Shown here: positions 27,469-34,396 of the stretch, one piece after another
How the letters are laid out: every line of letters begins with the position of its first letter
Numbering within the stretch: the stretch's first letter is position 1
Assembly (NCBI GenBank): GCA_964612075.1
Contig: CAZTFC010000011.1
Span: 1-56,378 of the forward strand
Reading direction: 5' to 3'
From: UBA2219 sp964612075
GTDB lineage: Bacteria > Desulfobacterota > Deferrimicrobia > Deferrimicrobiales > Deferrimicrobiaceae
Length of the DNA: 56,378 bases
Position numbers and translations under genes: made by a program
The notes under the pieces: generated by a model
Told to the model about the DNA's origin: nothing
Databases searched by the model: none
Seen by the model: the letters and a program-made list of their open reading frames with translations, nothing else

Positions 27469-29241
27469 ATGAGCACCGATACCCCGCACACCTCCCATCG
27501 CCCGGTCGTGAGAGGCACGCACGGCATGGCGTCCACCGGCTCGCCGCTGGTCTCCCAGGTCGCCGTGGACATCCTCAAGAAGGGGGGCAACGCGGCGGAC
27601 GCCGGGGTCGCGGCGCTCTTCGCCTCCATGGTGGTGGAGCACACGCACCACAGCCTGGGCGGGGAATCGGCGATCCTCCACTACTCCGCCGGGGACGGGA
27701 AGGTCCACGCCGTCAACGGCGTCGGGCCGGCCCCCGGGCTGGCGACGCGGGAGTTCTTCGAGAAGCTGGGGCACATCCCGCACGAGGACAGTTTCCTGAA
27801 CGCCCCCGTCCCGGGAACGCTGGACGGCGCGGTCCTGGCGCTCGACCGGTTCGGAACGATGACGCTGGCCGAGGTCATGCAGCCGGCGATCGACCTGGCG
27901 GAGAAGGGGCACCCGATCAGCAGACTCATGGTCAAGTGGATCGTCAAGTCGGAAAAGTATCTCGCGAAGTGGCCCGGATCGGCGAGCCTCTTCCTTCCCG
28001 GAGGCAAGCCCCCGAGGCCCGGCGACATCTTCCTGCAGCCGGAGTACGCCCAGGCGCTTAAGAAAATCCGCGACGCGGAAAGCGCGAACCGCAAGCTCGG
28101 GCGCAGCGGCGCGATGAAGGCGGCCCGCGACGTCTTCTACAAGGGCGAGCTCGCCCGCGCGTTCGACAAGTTCTCCCGGGAGAACGGGGGCCTCATCCGC
28201 TACGAGGACCTGGCCGGGTATGAAGGGAAGATCGAGGAGCCGCTTAAAGTCACGTATCGGGACTTCGAGGTCTACAGCTGCTCGACCTATACCCAGGGCC
28301 CCATGATGCTCGAGATCATGAACCTGCTGGAGCATTACGACATCCGGAACCTGCCGCACAACAGCCCGGGGTATATCCACCTGGTCGTCGAGGCGCTCAA
28401 GCTCGCCTACAGGGACCGCCACGATTTCTACGCGGACCCGTACAAGGTCAAGGTGCCGGTGAACGGGCTGGTGTCGAAGGCGTACGCCGGGGAGCGCCGA
28501 CGGCTCATCGACATGGCGCGGGCAGCCATGGAGATGCCTTCAGGGGACCCCTGGAAGCACGAGACGGGCGCCCGCCCGCCGGCCGGCACGGGAAAAGCCT
28601 CCTCCCCCGCCCCTTCCGCCGCGGAAGACCCGGGGTGCGACCCCGGCACCGACACCATCGCGCTGGTGGTCGCCGACAGGGACGGGAACATGTTCTCGAC
28701 CACGTCGAGCAACAACATGGGGGTGTTCCGCACCGGCATCACCCCGACCGGCCTCGGCTTCGTCCTGAGCGGCCGCCTGCGCCAGTTTTCCCTCGACCCG
28801 GGGAACGCCAACGTCATCGCCCCGGGGAAGATCCCCCGGATCACCCCGACCCCTCACCTGGCGCTGAAGGGCGGCAAACCTTACATCGCCTGGACGACGC
28901 CGGGCGAGGATGTCCAGGTGCAGGCCAACCTGCAGGTGTTCTTCAACGTGGTCGAGTTCGGGATGGACCCGCAGGCCGCGGTCGAGGCTCCCCGGTTCCG
29001 CTCGCTCCACGGGCCGGAGCCCAACTACCCGCAGGAGATGAAGCCGGGGCAGGTCCGGGCGGAGCCGCGCATCGCGCCGGAGACGCTCCGGGCGCTGGAG
29101 AGCATGGGGCACAGGATCCAGGCGGAGGACGACTGGGCGGAATCGAGCGGCGGGATGGTCATCATCGTGCGCGACCCGCAAACCGGCGTTCTTTCGGCGG
29201 GGGCCGACCCGCGGCGGGAGTGCTACGCGATGGGGTGGTAG
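27469..29241 (+). CDS. ggt: Gamma-glutamyltransferase family protein (YwrD-like)
   Basis: 590 residues, N-terminal-nucleophile hydrolase family. Start ATG 27469 follows AAGGAGACGCCC. Family motifs: KKGGNAADAGVAALFASMVVE near residue 37, NAPVPGTLDGAVLALDRFG, and the nucleophile region GTDTIALVVADRDGN, where the threonine after autocleavage would be in GTDT rather than the common TTH. A low-complexity Pro/Ala/Ser insert directly precedes it. No signal peptide, so it is probably cytoplasmic. It would hydrolyse or transfer gamma-glutamyl groups, for example from glutathione; the physiological substrate is unproven. Confidence 0.88.
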   Translation: MSTDTPHTSHRPVVRGTHGMASTGSPLVSQVAVDILKKGGNAADAGVAALFASMVVEHTHHSLGGESAILHYSAGDGKVHAVNGVGPAPGLATREFFEKLGHIPHEDSFLNAPVPGTLDGAVLALDRFGTMTLAEVMQPAIDLAEKGHPISRLMVKWIVKSEKYLAKWPGSASLFLPGGKPPRPGDIFLQPEYAQALKKIRDAESANRKLGRSGAMKAARDVFYKGELARAFDKFSRENGGLIRYEDLAGYEGKIEEPLKVTYRDFEVYSCSTYTQGPMMLEIMNLLEHYDIRNLPHNSPGYIHLVVEALKLAYRDRHDFYADPYKVKVPVNGLVSKAYAGERRRLIDMARAAMEMPSGDPWKHETGARPPAGTGKASSPAPSAAEDPGCDPGTDTIALVVADRDGNMFSTTSSNNMGVFRTGITPTGLGFVLSGRLRQFSLDPGNANVIAPGKIPRITPTPHLALKGGKPYIAWTTPGEDVQVQANLQVFFNVVEFGMDPQAAVEAPRFRSLHGPEPNYPQEMKPGQVRAEPRIAPETLRALESMGHRIQAEDDWAESSGGMVIIVRDPQTGVLSAGADPRRECYAMGW

Positions 29242-29350
29242 TGAATCGCCGTCCAATTTTCCTTGAACCTCACAGGCCGGGTCGTTAGCATGTATACGCT
29301 CGACCGGCCTCCCCCGTTCACCGCAAGCCGAACGTGAAAGGCAAGTGCTC

Positions 29351-29683
29351 ATGCCCTGCGACATCGACCTCCTGATCCGGCAGATCCTCGAATTCCGCGA
29401 CAAGCGCAACTGGGCCCAGTTCCACAACGCGAAGGACCTAGCGCTCGGGCTGTCCATCGAGGCGGCGGAGCTCAACGAACTGTTCCTCTGGAAAAAGCCC
29501 GAGGACGCGGACCCGGAGCGCGTGCGGGAAGAGCTCGCCGACGTCCTGATCTACTCCCTGCTGCTCCTGGAAAAGTACGGGCTGGACCTCGAAGAGATCG
29601 TGCGGAAGAAGCTGGCCGTCAACGATGCGAAATATCCCGTGGAGAAGGCGCGAAACAGCGCCGCGAAATACACCGACCTCTGA
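29351..29683 (+). CDS. MazG-like nucleotide pyrophosphohydrolase
   Basis: 110 residues from ATG 29351 (a GTG at 29345 is possible). All-alpha NTP pyrophosphohydrolase motifs: SIEAAELNELFLW (ExxE) and REELADVLIYSLLLLEKYG (ExxD), binding magnesium; the tail AKYPVEKARNSAAKYTDL is typical of the small RS21-C6/dCTPase-like subgroup. Such enzymes convert (d)NTPs to monophosphates. Its stop is separated by three bases from the start of the large nuclease-helicase gene, which lacks its own binding site, so the two are likely translated together. Confidence 0.88.
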   Translation: MPCDIDLLIRQILEFRDKRNWAQFHNAKDLALGLSIEAAELNELFLWKKPEDADPERVREELADVLIYSLLLLEKYGLDLEEIVRKKLAVNDAKYPVEKARNSAAKYTDL

Positions 29684-29686
29684 CGA

Positions 29687-31567
29687 ATGAGACTATACGC
29701 CGGCAGTTCAGGACAGTTCGTCGACGACACCAACCTGAACCAGATCTCCGGCAAGCTCAAAAACGCTTTCTTTAACTATTATCGTTACAACCCCTCCCCC
29801 GGCGAAATCGCATCCTGGCAGAATTCGCTCCGCGCCATGGCGGGCGTCCTCCAATACGGGGACCTTCTCGACCATGGCGTGATGCTCGAGTACCAGCTTC
29901 CCCTCACCTCCCGCCGGCTGGATTTCATGGTTACCGGCAAGGGGCCGACATACACCGACAACGCGGTGATCGTCGAGCTCAAGCAGTGGAGCAAGTGCGG
30001 ACCGGCGGAGGGGGAAAACGAAGTCGCCACGTTCGTCGGCGGAATGACCCGGGAGGTGCTTCATCCTTCGGCGCAGGTCGGCCGCTACCGGATGTACCTG
30101 TCGGACTCCCATACGGCGTTCCACGAAGGCGACCATCCCGTTTCGCTGGCGGCATGCTCCTATCTCCACAACTACCCTCACGAGTGGGACGACGTCCTCT
30201 ACGATCCGAAATTCGACGGCATCCTCAAGAGCGATCCCATTTTCACGATGGACGATGTCCCGAAGCTCATGGGGTTCCTGCAGGACCGCTTGAGCGCCGG
30301 GCAGGGGCTGGAGGTTCTGAAGCGGGTCGAGGAGAGCCGCTACCGCCCCAGCCGCAAGCTGATGGACCACGTGGGGCAGGTCATCAACGGCGATTCCCGC
30401 TACGTCCTGCTGGACGAACAGGTCGTGGCATACGATAAGGTCCGCGCCCTGGCGAAGCTTGGGTTCCACGACCGGCGCAAGACCGTCATCATCATCAGGG
30501 GAGGCCCGGGGACCGGCAAGTCCGTCATCGCCATCAAGCTGATGGCGGACCTGCTGCTGAGCGGATTCAATGCCCACTATGCGACGGGGTCGAAAGCCTT
30601 CACGGAAACGCTCCGGAGCATCATCGGGCATCGCGGATCGGTCCAGTTCAAATACTTCAACAGCTATTCCGGGGCCCAGCCGGACGAAATCGACGTGCTG
30701 ATCGCCGACGAGTCGCACCGGATCCGGAAAACGAGCAACGACCGGTTCACGCCGGCGGCGCGCCGCACCAACCTCGAGCAGATCGATGAACTGCTGCGGG
30801 CCGCCAAGGTGTGCGTCTTCCTGATCGACGACATCCAGGTGGTGCGGCCGAACGAGATCGGCTCCGTGGAATATATCCGGAGCCGCGCGCAGGCTATGGG
30901 CTGCGTCATCCACGAATACGAGCTGGAAGCGCAGTTCCGATGCAGCGGGTCGGATGCGTTCGTGAACTGGATCGACAACACCCTCGGAATCCGGCGAACC
31001 GCCAACATCCTGTGGGAAGGAAACGACGCGTTCGATTTCCGGATCTTCGATTCTCCCCTGACGCTTGAGAACGCCATCCGGGAAAAGGCGGCGGAGAAAT
31101 ACACAGCGCGGATGACGGCGGGATTCTGCTGGAAGTGGTCCCTGCCGCGACAGGACGGAACCCTGATAGAAGACGTTGTCTTCGGGGATTACCGGCGACC
31201 ATGGAATGCAAAGCCGGAAGCGAATCGCCTGGCGCGGGGAGTACCGAAGGCATCGCTGTGGGCTTATTCCCCCGGCGGCATCGACCAGATCGGCTGCATC
31301 TATACCGCACAGGGATTCGAGTTCGATTACGTCGGGGTGGTCTTCGGGAAGGACCTGGTCTACCGGTTCGACCAGCAGGATTGGATCGGGGACAAGGAAC
31401 AATCCTTCGACAGCGTGGTCAGACGATCCGGCGGGAAGTTCGTCGATTTGGTTAAAAATACCTACAGGGTACTTCTTTCGAGAGGGATGAAGGGATGCTA
31501 CGTCCACTTCATGGATAAGGAGACGGAGAGGTTTTTCAGGAGCAGGATGGAGACAAAAAGAGAATAA
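29687..31567 (+). CDS. DUF2075 / Schlafen-group-3-type helicase with N-terminal nuclease-like domain
   Basis: 626 residues. The N-terminal third has a PD-(D/E)xK-like pattern: D79 (RRLDFMV) and E97-L-K99 (AVIVELKQW). A DUF2075 P-loop region follows: Walker A GGPGTGKS (272-279), Walker B LIADESHR (D340, E341), and late motifs YTAQGFEFDYVGVVFG and KNTYRVLLSRGMKG, typical of superfamily 1 helicases. Proteins of this design occur in defence islands; degradation or unwinding of foreign nucleic acid is inferred. Translationally coupled to the MazG-like gene. An integron-type cassette begins 24 bases after its stop. Confidence 0.85.
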   Translation: MRLYAGSSGQFVDDTNLNQISGKLKNAFFNYYRYNPSPGEIASWQNSLRAMAGVLQYGDLLDHGVMLEYQLPLTSRRLDFMVTGKGPTYTDNAVIVELKQWSKCGPAEGENEVATFVGGMTREVLHPSAQVGRYRMYLSDSHTAFHEGDHPVSLAACSYLHNYPHEWDDVLYDPKFDGILKSDPIFTMDDVPKLMGFLQDRLSAGQGLEVLKRVEESRYRPSRKLMDHVGQVINGDSRYVLLDEQVVAYDKVRALAKLGFHDRRKTVIIIRGGPGTGKSVIAIKLMADLLLSGFNAHYATGSKAFTETLRSIIGHRGSVQFKYFNSYSGAQPDEIDVLIADESHRIRKTSNDRFTPAARRTNLEQIDELLRAAKVCVFLIDDIQVVRPNEIGSVEYIRSRAQAMGCVIHEYELEAQFRCSGSDAFVNWIDNTLGIRRTANILWEGNDAFDFRIFDSPLTLENAIREKAAEKYTARMTAGFCWKWSLPRQDGTLIEDVVFGDYRRPWNAKPEANRLARGVPKASLWAYSPGGIDQIGCIYTAQGFEFDYVGVVFGKDLVYRFDQQDWIGDKEQSFDSVVRRSGGKFVDLVKNTYRVLLSRGMKGCYVHFMDKETERFFRSRMETKRE

Positions 31568-31591
31568 CTGTTTTTTGCAGTCCAATACCAG

Positions 31592-32756
31592 TTAGACGCA
31601 TTTAATCTGGCTTGTATTGGACCTAGGAGGGGAGATGGCTCATTTCTGGATGGTGCGTGCGGGAGAAGGTGGATATTTGGTTAATCAGTTTGAGAAAAAA
31701 GGCTATATCGGGATCGGGTGGGAAGAAGCAGGTGATTTTACGAGTATAAAAACAATAGATGACATGAAAACCGTGATATCAAAAGCATATCCTTCGATGT
31801 GACCGACAGCATTAGGCGTATCAGCAGCAATGACTTTTAAATTTAGATCAGGTATGCAACAAGGAGATAAAGTTGTCACTTATGATACAGAGAAAAGAGA
31901 ATATCTTATTGGAAAAATTATAGGAGATTATGAGTATGGAAAGAAGATCTTTGATGAGTTTCCTCATACTAGACGTGTAGAATGGCTTGGCAGAATTAGT
32001 CGTGACTCTCTTAGAACTGTATCAAAAAATACACTTGGCAGTACTCTTACTATATTTGAGCCCGGAGAAGATGTGCTAAAGGATCTGGAATCGGCATTAT
32101 CTTTAAAGAAAAGCGGGGTCGAACCAGAAAAAGCAGTAGAAGAGGAAAAAGAGGAGGAATTTGAGGTAATACGCAGAGACACGCTTGGAAGAGCCCACGA
32201 ATTTATAAAAGATCGGATATTGGCGTTGGAAGCAGAGGAAATGGAATATATAACGGCAGCGTTATTGCAGGCAATGGGTTACAAATCAAGAGTAACTCCA
32301 AAAGGACCCGATAGAGGAAGGGATGTTATTGCCTCCCCTGATGGTCTTGGATTTCAGCAACCCAGAATATTTGCTGAGGTAAAACATCGACCTAAAGATC
32401 AAATAGGATCGGACAAAATAAGAAGTTTTATTGGGAGTTTAAGGGATGGCGACAAGGGATTATACGTTAGCACTGGAGGGTTCTCTAAAGAGGCGAAATA
32501 TGAAGCAGATAGGGCAAGTATACCTGTAACTTTAATTGATCTTGACGACTTGGCCCATTTGATAGTTGAACATTATGAAAATTTTAGTTTAGAGGGTCGC
32601 CAGCTTATTCCATTGATAAGAGTATATTGGCCTATTGCAGATTAAAGCGTCTAACTAGAGCCTGAAGCTGACGGCTCCTGCGGCCCCGCCGCTTGCACCA
32701 GTCATCGATCGGCGTGGGCAAGCAGCGGTCCCTCGACCCGCAACTCAGCCTGATCG
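31592..32756 (+). mobile_element. Integron-type gene cassette
   Basis: An AT-rich single-gene module bounded on both sides by the same ten bases, GTTAGACGCA (31591-31600 and 32756-32765), matching the GTTRRRY core where integron integrases recombine. The gene inside ends three bases before an attC-like imperfect palindrome that stops at the right core site, the standard cassette layout. Base composition contrasts sharply with the GC-rich flanks. The left core site sits in the loop of a nine-base inverted repeat (GTCCAATAC/GTATTGGAC). I see no integrase gene and no attC on the left, so insertion at a secondary site or decay of an array is possible. Confidence 0.7.
31635..32645 (+). pseudogene. 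Mrr-like restriction endonuclease, broken by two compensating frameshifts
   Basis: Start ATG 31635 with AGGAGGGGAG upstream. The N-terminal domain (MAHFWMVRAGEGGYLVNQFE) and the C-terminal Mrr nuclease (YITAALLQAMGYKSRVTPKG, GPDRGRDVIA, AEVKHR: Asp and Glu-x-Lys catalytic pattern) are both clear. The frame meets a TGA at 31800-31802 and is open again from 31830. Reading the intervening bases in the +2 frame gives DVTDSIRRISSNDF, a plausible missing segment. One base lost near 31795 and one extra T in the run 31835-31838 therefore explain the break. It may be a decayed gene or two sequencing errors. It would target modified DNA if intact. Confidence 0.75.
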
Positions 32757-32762
32757 TTAGAC
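32649..32762 (+). other. attC-like recombination site (59-base-element type)
   Basis: 114 bases beginning GTCTAAC and ending GTTAGAC, matching RYYYAAC and GTTRRRY consensus cores as exact complements. Inner arms pair imperfectly: GCCTGAAGCTGACGG on the left against the complement of CCGCAACTCAGCCTGA on the right, and GCCGCTTGC against GCAAGCAGCGG. Length is within the usual attC range. Confidence 0.7.
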
Positions 32763-32806
32763 GCACAGCCGGGACAGAGAGGGGCTTGCATGGTTCGACG
32801 ATGGAT

Positions 32807-32836
32807 GGTACATTATATGGTACGTTATTAGGTACC
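32807..32836 (+). promoter_or_regulatory. Toxin-antitoxin operator/promoter region
   Basis: Three GGTAC pentamers spaced exactly 12 bases apart (32807, 32819, 32831) with TTAT-type spacers, ending 17 bases before the antitoxin ATG. GTAC is self-complementary, so each can serve as a half-site for a dimeric antitoxin. ATTATAT inside may be the -10 element, with TTGCAT about 20 bases upstream as a weak -35. Autoregulation is typical of Phd-family operons. Confidence 0.5.
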
Positions 32837-32852
32837 AAGAAAGGAGCATGCC

Positions 32853-33134
32853 ATGCCGAAAGTTCTTCCGACCGAAGATGTTCGACCCCTTTCTGAGTTT
32901 AGAGCAAACGCCGCAGCATTTGTGAATCAGGTGCGTGATACACGGCGCCCGTTGATTATTACACAGCATGGGCGGAGCGCCGCTGTTCTTCTGGATGTAA
33001 AGGCATATGAAGATCTTGTCGAGCATGCAGAATTACTCCATGACGTGAAGATGGCGGAAACGCAAATTGCCGAAGGAAAATACATTGAACATGCTGATTT
33101 CAAGAAATATATTTTCGAGCGGCTCGGCATATGA
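32853..33134 (+). CDS. Phd/YefM-family antitoxin
   Basis: 93 residues; AAAGGAGC precedes the ATG. The N-terminal DNA-binding fold is typical: RPLSEFRANAAAFVNQVRDT then PLIITQHGRSAAVLLDVKAYEDL. The C-terminal part (KMAETQIAEGKYIEHADFKKYI) would wrap and neutralise the toxin. Its stop overlaps the toxin start as ATGA. Base composition is lower in GC than the chromosome average, consistent with transfer alongside the neighbouring cassette. Confidence 0.9.
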   Translation: MPKVLPTEDVRPLSEFRANAAAFVNQVRDTRRPLIITQHGRSAAVLLDVKAYEDLVEHAELLHDVKMAETQIAEGKYIEHADFKKYIFERLGI

Positions 33135-33424
33135 AGGTTATATGGTCCTTTGTCTCAGCGGGAAACATTATTGAACAAAACCAATACATTGCAAAGGACG
33201 ATCCGGAAGCGGCGCGAGCCGTGATCAAAGACATTTTCAATGCCGGTGATCGTTTAAAGGAGTTTCCGGAAAAGGGCCGTGTTGTCCCGGAAACAGGGAA
33301 TAAAAACATAAAAGAAATATTTTGCAGGAGTTATCGGATCATTTACAAAATAGAACCGAAGAGAATAACCATATTAACGGTACGCCACATGAGGGAGCAA
33401 TTAAAGCAAGAGGATATCAAGTAG
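33131..33424 (+). CDS. RelE/ParE-family toxin
   Basis: 97 residues with the RelE/ParE fold pattern: WSFVSAGNIIEQNQYIAKDD, LKEFPEKGRVVPETGNKNIKEIF, and YRIIYKIEPKRITILTVRHMREQ. The stretch ending VRHMRE matches the ParE/RelE C terminus. Either ribosome-dependent mRNA cleavage (RelE) or gyrase poisoning (ParE) is possible; the GRVVPE segment leans to ParE-like members. Overlaps the antitoxin stop by four bases. Confidence 0.88.
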   Translation: MKVIWSFVSAGNIIEQNQYIAKDDPEAARAVIKDIFNAGDRLKEFPEKGRVVPETGNKNIKEIFCRSYRIIYKIEPKRITILTVRHMREQLKQEDIK

Positions 33425-33477
33425 TTATTGCCGGCGTCGGTTGTTCATAAGGATGATGTAAGCATGAAGAATACACT

Positions 33478-34389
33478 GTGAAGACCTACGTAGGCATCAC
33501 CGACTGGGACTGGTTCTCTCTCCTCCGCTCCCAGCCATCCATCGAGGAAGTGAATTTCTGGCAGCCGTCCGGAAGCATGCTCTTTCGCGCATTGAAGCCC
33601 GGCGAGCTGTTCCTGTTCAAGCTGCACAGCCCCAGGCATTACATCGTCGGCGGAGGCATCTTCGCCTATTCCACCCTGCTGCCGATCAGTATTGCCTGGG
33701 AAACCTTCGGCATCGCGAACGGGGCGCCCGATCTGGTTCAGATGCGCACACGCGTTGCCCGCTACCGTCGTGAAACTTCCGATCGGCATCTCGATTACAC
33801 GATCGGCTGCATCCTACTGGAGCAGCCGTTTTTCTTACCCGAGGATCAGTGGATCCCCGTACCCCGGAACTGGAGTCCTCACATCCAAAAAGGGCGCACC
33901 TACGACCTGACGGTCGAACCCGGCTTGACGTTGTGGGCCCAGCTTCAAACCGCAAGATGCGTCCCCCTCGCGGTCCATGAGGAAGAGGCACGCTACGGTC
34001 GCCCGGTGATCACCCTGCCCCGCCTCGGCCAGGGATCGTTCCGCGTGCTCGTCACCGATGCATATGACCGCAGATGCGCCCTGACCAACGAGCGCACGCT
34101 TCCCGCGCTGGACGCGGCCCATATAAAGCCGTACTCGGCGGAAGGGGCTCATCGGGTCGACAACGGCCTCCTCATGCGAAGGGATCTCCACGCCCTGTTC
34201 GACCGCGGCTACCTGACGGTGACGCCGAGTCTGGAGATCGAGGTCAGCCGTCGCATCCGGGAGGAATTCGAAAACGGCCGGGACTACTACCGGCTTCACG
34301 GCCTTCCTGTCCGGCCGCCCGGCAAGATTATTGACAGGCCGTCCGCGGCGCATCTCCGATGGCACAACGAAAACGTCTACCTGGGATGA
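33478..34389 (+). CDS. HNH endonuclease
   Basis: 303 residues from GTG 33478. An N-terminal domain of about 180 residues (MKTYVGITDWDWFSLLRSQP) resembles those of predicted restriction HNH proteins. The nuclease domain follows: C200-ALTNERTLP, ALDAAHIKPYS (H215), RVDNGLLMRRDLHALFD (N229, H238). This HNH_2-type signature predicts metal-dependent DNA cleavage. No methyltransferase partner is nearby. The next gene, a second nuclease-helicase, begins eight bases after its stop, so the two form a unit. GC content is back to the chromosomal level after the AT-rich cassette. Confidence 0.85.
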   Translation: MKTYVGITDWDWFSLLRSQPSIEEVNFWQPSGSMLFRALKPGELFLFKLHSPRHYIVGGGIFAYSTLLPISIAWETFGIANGAPDLVQMRTRVARYRRETSDRHLDYTIGCILLEQPFFLPEDQWIPVPRNWSPHIQKGRTYDLTVEPGLTLWAQLQTARCVPLAVHEEEARYGRPVITLPRLGQGSFRVLVTDAYDRRCALTNERTLPALDAAHIKPYSAEGAHRVDNGLLMRRDLHALFDRGYLTVTPSLEIEVSRRIREEFENGRDYYRLHGLPVRPPGKIIDRPSAAHLRWHNENVYLG

Positions 34390-34396
34390 GGCCGCC

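Noticed and set aside
31800..31802. In-frame TGA in the Mrr-like gene as a selenocysteine codon
   Set aside because: Codons around it make no sense as protein in that frame, whereas a two-base shift gives DVTDSIRRISSNDF, so frameshifts explain it better. No SECIS-like hairpin was noted.
29351..34389. Classical restriction-modification system
   Set aside because: Two nuclease genes (Mrr-like and HNH) are present but no DNA methyltransferase motif was found, and Mrr-type enzymes do not need one.
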